Positions 27,263 to 36,363 of a DNA stretch of 64,000 nt are shown here, one piece after another. A program made the translations under genes and the position numbers. Source of the stretch: an uncultured Prevotellaceae bacterium (GTDB lineage: Bacteria > Bacteroidota > Bacteroidia > Bacteroidales > Bacteroidaceae); the NCBI GenBank assembly GCA_900315075.1, contig OMXV01000005.1, positions 220,249 to 284,248 of the forward strand. The letters are read 5' to 3'. The first letter of the stretch is position 1. The number at the start of each line of letters is the position of its first letter. The notes beneath the pieces are model-generated. The model did not search any database. It saw nothing but the letters and a program-made list of their open reading frames with translations, and was not told the origin of the DNA.

Positions 27263-27297
27263 TCTCTCACCTCTCACCTCTTACCTCTCACCTCTTG
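27263..27297 (-). repeat. GAGGTRA 7-bp tandem repeat covering the 3' end of the GH5 gene
   Basis: Sense-strand GAGGTGA/GAGGTAA units. The last four residues (ARGER region) and the TAA stop of the GH5 gene are encoded by the repeat. Confidence 0.8.
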
Positions 27298-28660
27298 CTA
27301 CCATCTTCTTCCCGGCTTGGATATAAATGCCTTGAGAAGGTTGTTGGTTTTCTGAGATGCGAATACCCTGAAGGTTGTATCGATGAGAGTTTATGGGTGA
27401 GGGTAGGGCAGTGCTGTTAATCCCGCTCTCTGAAGGACGGGGATAAATCTCGTTAATACCTTCCATAGCATAGGTGCCAAAGATTGTCAGATGAGTGCGG
27501 TCGATAATGGTCATAGAGCCTTTAGTGCCATTCTGGCTGGTGTAGTTGGTGTCCCATACCATTGGCACCATACCCCCCATTTCCTTTGTCAGACGGAATA
27601 GTTCGCGGTAGTGCGACTTGATAGACTGGTTGTGCTTTTCCTGACTCTCACCTTCGAGTCCGGAAAGGTCGCGCCAGTTGGCACCAAATTCACCGATAAC
27701 CACGGGATATCCCTTGTCAACGAAGTTGGTCTTCATTTTTTGCAGTTGGTTTTTCATCTCCGTTTCCTCTCCCCATGTGGCATTATGCTGTGAACCGCTG
27801 TGGTGATTGCCGGCTCCCCAATAATAGAACACCTTGCCCCACGATTCGTCTTTCTCCATCCCCCAGAATTGCCAGGGGTTATAGTAATGAACCTCGATGG
27901 CGAGTTTACCCTCTACTACGTCTGTTGGCATTTTGCCTGCCATAAAGTTGCATGTGTGGTCGATGTTGGTGGAGGGACCTTGCACCACGAGCACACGCTG
28001 CGCATTGTTGCCGCCGGTTTCTCGCACGGCATCAACGAAAGTCTGGTTATACTGAATGAGGTTGTTGGTCGATGATTGGAGGTCGGCATTAGGTTCGTTC
28101 AGTCCGGCAAACAGTAGATGTTCGTCATAGTCCTTGAAAGTCTCGGCTATTTGTGTCCAAAGGGTCTTGAGGATGTATTTATTGGTGCCTATCTTGGTGG
28201 GGTCGCTGTCTTTGATATGCTCCTCCAACCAACCGCCGTCCCAATGGTCATTGATGACAACATAAAGTCCTTCGTCAATGCAGTAATCCACTATTTCTTT
28301 CACACGGGCCATCCATGCGGCGTCGATTTCGTAGGTCGAGGCATCCGAGATATGACCAGCTGCCCAGGCGCAAGGGATGCGTACACTCTTGAAACCGAGA
28401 CTTTTCACATATGCGATAATTTCAGGAGTGGTTTTTGTACTCTGCCATCCAGTTTCTGCCGCCAGACCACCCTTGTTGTTCCATAGGGCTGCACCAGTCC
28501 AGGTGGTGAAGGCTTCAAGGGTGTTGCCAAGATTCCATCCTGGCGACATGTCGTTGACGATTTCCATGGCTGAGCGGGAAAAGCCTTCTTGTGCCTTGAT
28601 ATTCGAACCACACAAGAGTAACAATCCCACACTCACAAAAAGCTTAATTTTACTCATCAT
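27281..28660 (-). CDS. Secreted GH5 cellulase/endoglucanase-like glycosidase
   Basis: 459 aa. A signal peptide covers residues 1-23 (ending SNIKAQ). The (beta/alpha)8 GH5 domain spans about 30-375: SPGWNLGNTLEAF, SVRIPCAW, VVINDHWDGGW, acid/base E189 in GLNEPN, and nucleophile E324 in VIGEFGANW. Beta-1,4-glucan or mixed-linkage glucan is the likely substrate, but GH5 is polyspecific. The C-terminal tail (YNLQGIRI ... GIYIQAGKKMV) resembles the tails of the GH10 and PL1 enzymes. The final residues ARGER and the stop codon lie in a 7-bp repeat. The leader is a G-free AAAACAAC repeat. Confidence 0.92.
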   Translation of the reverse strand: MMSKIKLFVSVGLLLLCGSNIKAQEGFSRSAMEIVNDMSPGWNLGNTLEAFTTWTGAALWNNKGGLAAETGWQSTKTTPEIIAYVKSLGFKSVRIPCAWAAGHISDASTYEIDAAWMARVKEIVDYCIDEGLYVVINDHWDGGWLEEHIKDSDPTKIGTNKYILKTLWTQIAETFKDYDEHLLFAGLNEPNADLQSSTNNLIQYNQTFVDAVRETGGNNAQRVLVVQGPSTNIDHTCNFMAGKMPTDVVEGKLAIEVHYYNPWQFWGMEKDESWGKVFYYWGAGNHHSGSQHNATWGEETEMKNQLQKMKTNFVDKGYPVVIGEFGANWRDLSGLEGESQEKHNQSIKSHYRELFRLTKEMGGMVPMVWDTNYTSQNGTKGSMTIIDRTHLTIFGTYAMEGINEIYPRPSESGINSTALPSPINSHRYNLQGIRISENQQPSQGIYIQAGKKMVARGER

Positions 28661-28723
28661 TGTTGTTTTAGTTGTTTTAGGTATTTCAATAATATTGCAA
28701 TAGTTCTTATGGCATCATTCTTC

Positions 28724-29068
28724 TTATCTCAGTGTAATATACATATACACCAATGACACGAGCAGTCCAATCAGAAAACTGATGGCGTTGCAAAGCACAC
28801 TGTAAATAGCTGCCTGCTTGATATTCTTTACAAAAAGGTAATACCACAACGTCTCCACGGCAAATACTACTAATTCACCCATGAAAATGGCCGTTATACC
28901 ACCTGCCACGAAATTCAGAAACAGATTTAATGGTATATTTGTAAGGATATTAACGGCAATGGATGACCAAAGCACCCTTTTACGTCTTTCACCGAGTAGC
29001 AGCAATACACCCAATTCGATGATGATGGTAGCAAGGCAGACTATGGTAAGTCGGAAGGATAATGGCAT
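28724..29068 (-). CDS. Small four-helix membrane protein, unknown
   Basis: 114 aa, almost entirely hydrophobic, with about four membrane spans (residues ~7-25, 34-54, 58-78, 86-110) and a basic loop GERRKRVLW. I do not recognise a family. It starts 9 bases after the MFS gene, so the two are probably co-translated and may work together. Confidence 0.75.
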   Translation of the reverse strand: MPLSFRLTIVCLATIIIELGVLLLLGERRKRVLWSSIAVNILTNIPLNLFLNFVAGGITAIFMGELVVFAVETLWYYLFVKNIKQAAIYSVLCNAISFLIGLLVSLVYMYITLR

Positions 29069-29077
29069 AATACATAT

Positions 29078-30061
29078 TTATAGAGTGGATAACAGGTATC
29101 CTGGAATCAGTGATGCAGCGAGTAGGCCGAAGGCATATCCTTCTTTTCCACGAAGCAGAACGTTGGCTAAGTAGAGAGTCACAGGCATGGTGCAGTTGAT
29201 CATAAATAATCCCACAAAGAGCACCACATCTGAATTTCCTCTCAGCAATAGGCAAACTATTACAGACGCCACCATCAATATCGATGCAGCCACCAGTCCC
29301 ATATATTTGCAGAGCCATCCTCCGGCCATTTTCCCAAGCATCGCCACAGCACCGAGCGCAAGGATGATGGTGGGATTCTTCACTGTTCCCGTTGAGAATA
29401 GTCCACCAATCAGCGACCTGAGCATCACGATAAGCATCAGTGACAAGACACCAAAGAAGATGAAAGCCCGGGTAAATGAGAGCTTCTTATCGCTTGTTGT
29501 GGCATTGGCTGTCTGGGTATCTGGCGATATATCGAGCTTTAGATATGTAAGTGCCAATAGGCAGATAGCTAAGAGGATGATATACAGCAGCGTCCACGAG
29601 AAGAATACCATACCGATCGACAGTCCGAAAGCACCCGTGGAAACGAAGGTGCCAAGAGCGCGGATATCATTGCTGGTCTTTAGCACCGTTTGCTTTCCAC
29701 CCCATACGTGAAATAGGGAATTACCAATGCCTAAAAAAGAGGCAACGGCAAACATGCCCCAAGCGTTGCGAAGCAGTGATGTGGAAAAGACCAGAGATAC
29801 CAACAACACGGCAATGGTGAGAGATGCCACTGCTGCAAGTAGAATCCAGTGCATCTTTCGTGAATAATCGACCAACACACCTGTAAGTGGTTGGGTAAGG
29901 AATGCCAGTATGTTGTAGGTTATGAATATACTTAATAAGTAGGGGATATCAAAGTGGGATGAAAGCAGGTAGAGACTACACACACATAAGCCATCGACAA
30001 GAAAGTGAAGTATCGAGCAGATGCCAACAAAAAGAATATGGTAGGAAGATTTTTCCAACAT
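29078..30061 (-). CDS. MFS-type transporter, short form
   Basis: 327 aa with roughly ten hydrophobic spans. Features seen: GVLVDYSRKMHW (MFS loop 2-3 like), a central polar loop SPDTQTANATTSDKK separating two halves, and LGKMAGGWLCKYMG in the second half (loop 8-9 like). It resembles the fosmidomycin-resistance (Fsr) branch of MFS proteins but is shorter than the usual ~400 aa. The substrate is unknown. It is divergent from the kinase gene and followed after 9 bases by a small membrane protein gene that may supply additional helices. Confidence 0.8.
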   Translation of the reverse strand: MLEKSSYHILFVGICSILHFLVDGLCVCSLYLLSSHFDIPYLLSIFITYNILAFLTQPLTGVLVDYSRKMHWILLAAVASLTIAVLLVSLVFSTSLLRNAWGMFAVASFLGIGNSLFHVWGGKQTVLKTSNDIRALGTFVSTGAFGLSIGMVFFSWTLLYIILLAICLLALTYLKLDISPDTQTANATTSDKKLSFTRAFIFFGVLSLMLIVMLRSLIGGLFSTGTVKNPTIILALGAVAMLGKMAGGWLCKYMGLVAASILMVASVIVCLLLRGNSDVVLFVGLFMINCTMPVTLYLANVLLRGKEGYAFGLLAASLIPGYLLSTL

Positions 30062-30097
30062 AGTGATGATATATGTTAGTCTTTACGTAATTTGATG

Positions 30098-30105
30098 CAA
30101 AATTA
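30098..30105 (-). promoter_or_regulatory. -7 promoter element of the MFS gene
   Basis: TAATTTTG on the minus strand, 37 bases upstream of the ATG at 30061; pairs divergently with 30147-30154. Confidence 0.5.
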
Positions 30106-30146
30106 CAAAAATGCAGCTAAAATTAGGCGTTTTCAATAAAAAAAAT

Positions 30147-30154
30147 TATTTTTG
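30147..30154 (+). promoter_or_regulatory. -7 promoter element of the Ser/Thr kinase gene
   Basis: TATTTTTG followed by CA, 54 bases upstream of the ATG at 30208; exact match to TAnnTTTG. Confidence 0.55.
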
Positions 30155-30207
30155 CAATTTAAATGCAGATGGATAGTCGAATGTTAATGTAATATCTTCT
30201 TTTTTAT

Positions 30208-31869
30208 ATGGCACTTTTCCTAAATCTCCAAGACAATACCATTATACAAAGTCCGAAAAATACATACCGCATTCTGTGTACACTGGGACAGGGCGGGTAT
30301 GGTATCACCTATCTGGCTGAAACAACGATGAAGGTGACTTCTGTTGTTACTGGCGAGTTGGGACAGGTGAGACAGACACACGATGCGACGGTGAAGGTAG
30401 CACTCAAAGAGTTCTTTTTAAAAGAGGTAAATGGAAGGGATGGCATACAGGTGACATGCAGCCAGCAAGAGGGGTATTTCAAGAAGTATATGGAGAAATT
30501 CCGAGTGGAGGCACAAAATCTTTCACGTCTGAGGCATCCTAATATCGTGTCTGTCATCGAATTGTTCGCTGCTAACAATACACTCTATTATTCCATGGAG
30601 TATGTCGAGGGTATGTCGCTGTTACAGTATATTAATCAGTATGGACCTATGACCGAGCAGCAGATGCTACCAGTGATTCAGACGATAGGTCGGGCGCTTG
30701 ATTATATGCATGGGCAGAAAATGTTGCATCTCGATTTAAAACCCAACAATATCATGCTCCGCGATAATATGTCGCCAGTCATCATTGATTTTGGATTGTC
30801 TAAGCATTATCAGGAGAATGGGGTGCCCGAGTCTTCCACCACCATCGGTGCTGGTACTCCCGGCTATGCGCCCATTGAGCAGAATGATTATCATGGAGGA
30901 AATGGATTCCCCGTCACATTGGATGTCTATGCGCTGGGAGCTACCATATACAAGATGCTTACGGGCAAGACTCCACCTGTGGCAAGTAGTGTGATGAATG
31001 AAGGATTGCCACTTGGTCCCCTCGTTGATAGAAGTGTTTCTCCACAAACAATCAATGTGATAGTAAAGGCTATGGCTCATATGAAAGGGGCAAGATACCA
31101 AAGTGTGTCGGAGATGATGAACGCTTTGACAGGACAATCTCCTGGTTCCTCGGGAGAATCTGACCAAACATCCTTGGCCACGGATAGTACGATGCAGGCC
31201 AGCGTCGATACGAGTCCATTGCCCGCTGGAAATCAGAGGAAGATGAAGACTAAGAATTGTCCCCATTGCGGAGGCGAGATTTTGGCAGAAGCGAAGAAAT
31301 GCTGGCACTGTGGTCGATGGATAGAGCAACCGATTGAAATCGAAAAGAAAGGTGGCCACAAAGGATTGATTATCGCAATTGTTGCTCTTGCGGCCATTAT
31401 CCTGACAGGTGTGGGACTGTTGCTCGCTGGGGTTTTCGATAAGAAAGAAAAGGAGCAAATCAAACCTGAAATTGAGCAACCGGTTGATGAACCTCAGAAA
31501 GAAGAAATTGATACCCCGGAAGTTGAGGTAGAGGAGCCACCTGCATCAGTTGTCAAGAAATCTATTCTCGACAATTTCGAGAATGTGGATTTTAAAGGGT
31601 CAGTCGGTGGACGATATGAGATTGAGGCTCATCTGCAAAACAACAATAATCATTTGAATGGATGGGTTTATTACATCAGTCAGGGCTCAAGAAACAAAAT
31701 GAGCTTAGAAGGGTATGCCTATTCCCGTGACGATATAGAATTATATGAAATTCATGAAGGCGAGACCGTGGGAGAAATAATTTGTAGGATGAGGTCCGAC
31801 AATTCATTATATGGTACTCATACCAATTCAAAAGGAGAGACAAGGTCGTTCGAATTGTACCCACAATAA
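30208..31869 (+). CDS. Membrane-anchored Hanks-type Ser/Thr protein kinase with zinc ribbon
   Basis: 553 aa. The N-terminal kinase domain (about 20-300) has the Gly loop GQGGYGITYLAE, ATP-anchoring K67 (VALKEFF), catalytic HLDLKPNNIML with D176, and DFG at D194 (IDFGLSKHY), so it looks active. Between the Gly loop and K67 there is an unusually long insert (VTSVVTGELGQVRQTHDATV). A zinc-ribbon follows with C351, C354, C365 and C368 (CPHCGG, CWHCGRW), then one membrane span (~385-406), an acidic linker and a C-terminal beta-rich periplasmic domain (about 450-553) I do not recognise. The layout suggests signalling across the inner membrane. It has its own promoter and terminator. Confidence 0.93.
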   Translation: MALFLNLQDNTIIQSPKNTYRILCTLGQGGYGITYLAETTMKVTSVVTGELGQVRQTHDATVKVALKEFFLKEVNGRDGIQVTCSQQEGYFKKYMEKFRVEAQNLSRLRHPNIVSVIELFAANNTLYYSMEYVEGMSLLQYINQYGPMTEQQMLPVIQTIGRALDYMHGQKMLHLDLKPNNIMLRDNMSPVIIDFGLSKHYQENGVPESSTTIGAGTPGYAPIEQNDYHGGNGFPVTLDVYALGATIYKMLTGKTPPVASSVMNEGLPLGPLVDRSVSPQTINVIVKAMAHMKGARYQSVSEMMNALTGQSPGSSGESDQTSLATDSTMQASVDTSPLPAGNQRKMKTKNCPHCGGEILAEAKKCWHCGRWIEQPIEIEKKGGHKGLIIAIVALAAIILTGVGLLLAGVFDKKEKEQIKPEIEQPVDEPQKEEIDTPEVEVEEPPASVVKKSILDNFENVDFKGSVGGRYEIEAHLQNNNNHLNGWVYYISQGSRNKMSLEGYAYSRDDIELYEIHEGETVGEIICRMRSDNSLYGTHTNSKGETRSFELYPQ

Positions 31870-31887
31870 AACAAGTGCTACAATAAT

Positions 31888-31924
31888 AAAAAGAGCATGG
31901 CCACTATGATTGCCATGCTCTTTT
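31888..31924 (+). terminator. Rho-independent terminator of the kinase gene
   Basis: AAAAAGAGCATGGC and GCCATGCTCTTTT arms around a 10-base loop, with a T-run, 18 bases after the stop codon. Confidence 0.9.
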
Positions 31925-32448
31925 CTATCCTATATATTTGACTACGATTCATCTCGAACCAGCCGGATAATTAGACCTACCTAAAACCAATTAAAAAACT
32001 AAACTAAACTAAAAAGCAGGTCTTATAGTAGGTTTTTGATTATTTTTACAACTTTTGCCTTTTGAGAAGTAACTTCACTGTAATCTTACAGGAATCTCTC
32101 ATAAATCATTGATCATTCGTATGAATCAAGTCGGCGAGGTGTTTACAGGGCCATCTTGTCGATGGGCTTTTGTCAGCATCGCTAAAAATCAATAGAGTGC
32201 GATTATGAACTTGAAACAATAGCGTGTAATTTTTCTGATGGTGCAAAAGTAGGCATTAATTGCATTTATTTAATAGATTAATCAATCAAATATAGTATGG
32301 TTTTGTATTCATGATACATCTGGGCGTGCAAACAATACATTTGGGAAGGTGTCAATAAAAAACAACACTACCGATTAGAAATTAATTACTTGGATGCGTC
32401 TTGAATCATTATTTTTATTTACTTTTGCAATAACCATCTTATTTGACT
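31925..32448. other. Intergenic region before the first HTCS
   Basis: About 520 bases with no credible gene. It holds AACTA-type low-complexity sequence (about 31993-32013), a weak hairpin CCATC/GATGG near 32151-32166 followed by four T's, and AT-rich sequence. The HTCS promoter element is at its end. Confidence 0.6.
32401..32427 (+). promoter_or_regulatory. Promoter of the first HTCS gene
   Basis: TTG at 32401-32403 and TACTTTTG at 32420-32427, spaced 16 bases, close to the Bacteroidetes -33/-7 arrangement. The ATG at 32449 follows after 21 bases. Confidence 0.55.
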
Positions 32449-35400
32449 ATGAGGATACTACGAACGATAGCCTTTTTCATGGTGATAGCGATAGCATCGG
32501 TATGTTACGCCACCAATTATTACTTCAGAGCCATTGACGTTAAAGACGGACTGGCAGATTATTTTGTCAGAGATGTCTCACGTGACAGCCATGGATACAT
32601 TTGGATTTCCACTATCAATGGATTAAGCCGTTATGATGGTTATAGATTTAAGAATTATTTGCCTGTAAATTTTGGGGCAAGTGGCAATGATGTGTCATTT
32701 GTAAGGGAGACAGCCGACAAAACGCTATGGATGCACTGCTCAGGAGACCTGTTTACCTATTCTCACAAAAGTGGAATATGGCAGAAAAATGGGGCGGCTC
32801 GTCTTTCTCAACTGGGAGTAAGTGGTGCCATAAAAGAGTTTTATGTGGACGATAGGAAGAATATTTGGGTGACAACAGAAAACAGCATCTATTATTACGA
32901 TTTCTCAAAGCAGGAACTACACAATATAGCCAATTACAGCAAGTCGCCCGTCTTGCATATAGTTTCTAAAAATGGCACTACTGTAATAGTGAACACCGAC
33001 TTCAACATTTACGAGGTTTCTACCAGAGACATGAAACTCGTTCCAATCGGTAAAGCTCCCATTCTGTCATACGATCGCGATAGTCGTGTCTATCTCGACA
33101 ATAAAATGAACCTATGGTTCTATCAGTCGCATTCCTTGGCAGGTTTACAATGGGTGTTTTCACTCAAAGACCGTCAATGCCGACGTATGGACGACTTAGC
33201 CCACATGGGTAATGTCTTGGTAAACACATTAACCGAGGACCATGATGGCAACTTATGGGTGGGCACGGGTAATTCTGGCGTACATGTCTTTTCGGTCGGA
33301 TACGATGGCTTTTCTCTCACCGAATGTAGCCACATGGATGTGTTTGCTCCTCAGAGCTCGCATATTTCATGCCTATATCTCGACGACAACAATACTATGT
33401 GGGTTGGCTCGTCAAAACTCGGTGTCGCTTTCACCGATTTGTGCGCTCCTACGCTCGATATGGTATCTACAGGTGAATATGAGGATGTGAGTTCGTTGCT
33501 TCAAGACCGACATGGAAACTTTTGGGTCGGCTTTGATGGGGGAGGGCTAATGAGAAAGTCGCCAACAGGCGGCGTCACCTATTTTTCTGCCTCGAAGCAT
33601 CAGTTGCCCTCCAATATTATCACTTCACTGACTCTTGATGCCGAAGGTGTTGTGCTTGTGGGTACTTACGGTAGTGGCATCGCCCGTTTTAACGGCACTC
33701 AATTCACACCTGTTTATACCGATATTCCAAACATTGCGTATGTCAAGGCTATGGCTACAGACACCAAGAAAAGCCTATGGGTGGCTACTGTTGATAGAGG
33801 GGTGGTTAGAATCATGCCCGATGGGAAACACTTCCATTACACAACTGATAATTCACCGCTATACTCCAATGGAATTTTGTGCTTGGCTATAGATTCTTTA
33901 CGCAACATTATTTATATAGGAACATCTGCCGGTGTGGCTGCCTACGATTATGTAAAAGAAAGTTTTGTCCAAATTGATGAACTGGAAAAAATAAAGGGTA
34001 CATATGTCTTGTCGTTGATGATATGTAGTCGAAACCTCTTATGGATAGGTAGTCGAAATGGACTTTGGGTATATAGGGCGAAGGATTCTTCTATGACTTG
34101 TCTCACCACAGAGGAAGGAATGTCGCACAATACCATTAGAGCTTTGGCTGAGAGCGGGGATAGAGTGTGGGCAAGTACTGACAATGGACTGACCTGTATC
34201 ACAAGTGCTTTCACACAAGATAAAGGTGAAGGAATCTCATTCAAATGTCATCCATATTATGAAATCAATGGATTGCATGATATGGTATTCTCAAATAATG
34301 CGGCGCTTACCACCGATAATGGCACTGTCCTTCTTGGCAATTATAGTGGCTATACCAGTATTTCGCCCGAGAAAATAGTGTCCCGTTATCCTGAACCACA
34401 CGTTGAGTTTACAACTTTTTGGATTAACGAGAAAGAAGACACGCTTTCACACTCTGAATTGACTCTTCAGAATGGCGATCGTCTTGGTATTGCCGTGTCT
34501 GCCATGTTGCCATCGCTCAGTCATAAAGTAAAATATTACTATCGTTTTAAAGGTGATGAGGAATGGGTTCAAGCTCCTAACAATATTCTTTATTTCGTCT
34601 CATTACGGCCAGGCAAACATATTTTACAGGTAAAGGCGCAATTTATCGGAGGAACTGAGGGCGATATTGTGGAATTGGTTATCAGGGTAAAACCTCCTTT
34701 CCTTTTATCATGGCCAGCGTTTCTACTGTATGCATTGCTATTGATAGCTATCATTTATCTCATTTATAAAGCCATTCGCAATCGTCAAAAACGCGAACTT
34801 GCCATTCATCAGCTTGAGATGAATCTTAGAAAATATGAGATGGAAGAGGAGAAAATCCGCTTCTTCACCAATATCAGCCACGATATCAAGACTCCTCTTA
34901 CACTTGTACTTGCGCCATTAGAGAAAATACGTAGCAATCCCTTGCCTGCAGATATTCAGACAGAGGTGGATGTGGCATGGAGAAACTCGCGACAACTGTA
35001 CGACCTAATCCAACAATTACTCGACTTCAGCCGACTTGATGTGGGAGCAGATAAGTTGAATCTCAAACATGGCGATATCGTGAGTTTTGTGAGACAGACA
35101 GCACAGAACTTCACATATTTTGCCATTGGCAAGCAAATTCAGCTTCAGCTCAATCTTCCCCAGTCACCCATTGAAATAGCTTTCGATGAGAATAAAATGC
35201 GACGGATTGTCACCAATCTATTGTCCAATGCGTTCAAGTACAATGTCGATAAGGGCACGGTTTCCATTATGCTGGATGTCATTAAAAAAGGTGAAGAACG
35301 TGAAGTGACTTTGCAGATTGCCGACACAGGAATTGGAATCAACGACAAACACCATGTCTTCGAACGTTTTATTCAGGAAACACACGGACAAGAACAGGAG

Positions 35401-36363
35401 GGTAGTGGTCTTGGACTATATATCGTCAAGAAATATGTTGAAATGATGGGTGGTCACATTCGTGTTTCCGACAACAAACCCCAGGGGACAGTTTTCACAG
35501 TCATATTGCCTGTGGTTGAGCAAACAGAGACCATAAATGATAAGCAAGAAGAGATGGGTGGTGAGATGCCGACAGAGAAAGCCATCGGCGATAAGGGTGG
35601 AAATCGAAAACCTTCGATTCTTATTGTCGATGACAATACGGATACACGACACTTCCTACAGCGAAGCCTTGAAGACGAGTACACTGTGCTATTGGCGGTA
35701 AATGGTAAGGAGGCACTAAAGATCTTGGGCGATAACGAGAATGTGAGCATTATCATCAGCGATGTGATGATGCCTGTGATGGATGGTATAGAATTGTTCA
35801 GAACCCTTAAGCGCGACATCAATTACTCTCATATCCCGGTTATACTGCTAACGGCAAAGAGTAGTGAGGAGAACATTGTCTCGGGGTTACAGGAGGGCGT
35901 TGCCGACTATATCACGAAACCTTTCAGTTTGCCTGTATTGAGACAGCGCATACGAATGATACTCGAACAAGCGCAGCTGATGCGTAGTCAAGTGGCCCAC
36001 GGCATTGAAATTGAGCCAAGTGAGATTACGGTGAGTTCACTCGACGAAGAACTTATCAGTCGTGTCATTCAAGAAATAGAGGCACATATCCAAGAAATTG
36101 ACTATTCTGTGGCAATGCTCAGCTCTGCTGTGGGGATGACGCGAGGACATCTCTACAAGAAACTGATGGCCATCACAGGCAAGTCGCCATTGGAGTTTAT
36201 CCGTATCATTAAAATCAAACGGGGCAAGAGCTTGCTCGACCAGGGAAAGACAAATGTCTCTGAGGTCGCCGATATGGTGGGATTTTCACCAAAGCAGTTT
36301 ACCCATTATTTCAAAATGATGTACGATGTGACCCCCTCCGATTACCTCAGAAATCTCAAGTAA
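32449..36363 (+). CDS. Hybrid two-component system regulator (HTCS), orphan
   Basis: 1304 aa from the ATG at 32449; an in-frame TTG six bases earlier is less likely. Signal peptide/first span at about 5-22. The periplasmic sensor is a two-bladed propeller set of Reg_prop repeats (DSHGYIWISTINGLSRYDGYRF and many WVGTxxxG units, ~25-650), then a Y_Y_Y-type Ig domain, and a membrane span at about 752-776. The histidine kinase has H811 in NISHDIKTPLTL, and the ATPase has NLLSNAFKYN and GSGLGLYIVKKYVEMMGG. The receiver has D1105 (ISDVMMPVMDG). The C-terminal AraC-type DNA-binding domain runs ~1205-1304 (MTRGHLYKKLMAITGKSPLEFIR, VADMVGFSPKQFTHYFK). HTCS usually sense oligosaccharides and activate a neighbouring SusCD locus; none is adjacent here. 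Confidence 0.96.
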   Translation: MRILRTIAFFMVIAIASVCYATNYYFRAIDVKDGLADYFVRDVSRDSHGYIWISTINGLSRYDGYRFKNYLPVNFGASGNDVSFVRETADKTLWMHCSGDLFTYSHKSGIWQKNGAARLSQLGVSGAIKEFYVDDRKNIWVTTENSIYYYDFSKQELHNIANYSKSPVLHIVSKNGTTVIVNTDFNIYEVSTRDMKLVPIGKAPILSYDRDSRVYLDNKMNLWFYQSHSLAGLQWVFSLKDRQCRRMDDLAHMGNVLVNTLTEDHDGNLWVGTGNSGVHVFSVGYDGFSLTECSHMDVFAPQSSHISCLYLDDNNTMWVGSSKLGVAFTDLCAPTLDMVSTGEYEDVSSLLQDRHGNFWVGFDGGGLMRKSPTGGVTYFSASKHQLPSNIITSLTLDAEGVVLVGTYGSGIARFNGTQFTPVYTDIPNIAYVKAMATDTKKSLWVATVDRGVVRIMPDGKHFHYTTDNSPLYSNGILCLAIDSLRNIIYIGTSAGVAAYDYVKESFVQIDELEKIKGTYVLSLMICSRNLLWIGSRNGLWVYRAKDSSMTCLTTEEGMSHNTIRALAESGDRVWASTDNGLTCITSAFTQDKGEGISFKCHPYYEINGLHDMVFSNNAALTTDNGTVLLGNYSGYTSISPEKIVSRYPEPHVEFTTFWINEKEDTLSHSELTLQNGDRLGIAVSAMLPSLSHKVKYYYRFKGDEEWVQAPNNILYFVSLRPGKHILQVKAQFIGGTEGDIVELVIRVKPPFLLSWPAFLLYALLLIAIIYLIYKAIRNRQKRELAIHQLEMNLRKYEMEEEKIRFFTNISHDIKTPLTLVLAPLEKIRSNPLPADIQTEVDVAWRNSRQLYDLIQQLLDFSRLDVGADKLNLKHGDIVSFVRQTAQNFTYFAIGKQIQLQLNLPQSPIEIAFDENKMRRIVTNLLSNAFKYNVDKGTVSIMLDVIKKGEEREVTLQIADTGIGINDKHHVFERFIQETHGQEQEGSGLGLYIVKKYVEMMGGHIRVSDNKPQGTVFTVILPVVEQTETINDKQEEMGGEMPTEKAIGDKGGNRKPSILIVDDNTDTRHFLQRSLEDEYTVLLAVNGKEALKILGDNENVSIIISDVMMPVMDGIELFRTLKRDINYSHIPVILLTAKSSEENIVSGLQEGVADYITKPFSLPVLRQRIRMILEQAQLMRSQVAHGIEIEPSEITVSSLDEELISRVIQEIEAHIQEIDYSVAMLSSAVGMTRGHLYKKLMAITGKSPLEFIRIIKIKRGKSLLDQGKTNVSEVADMVGFSPKQFTHYFKMMYDVTPSDYLRNLK

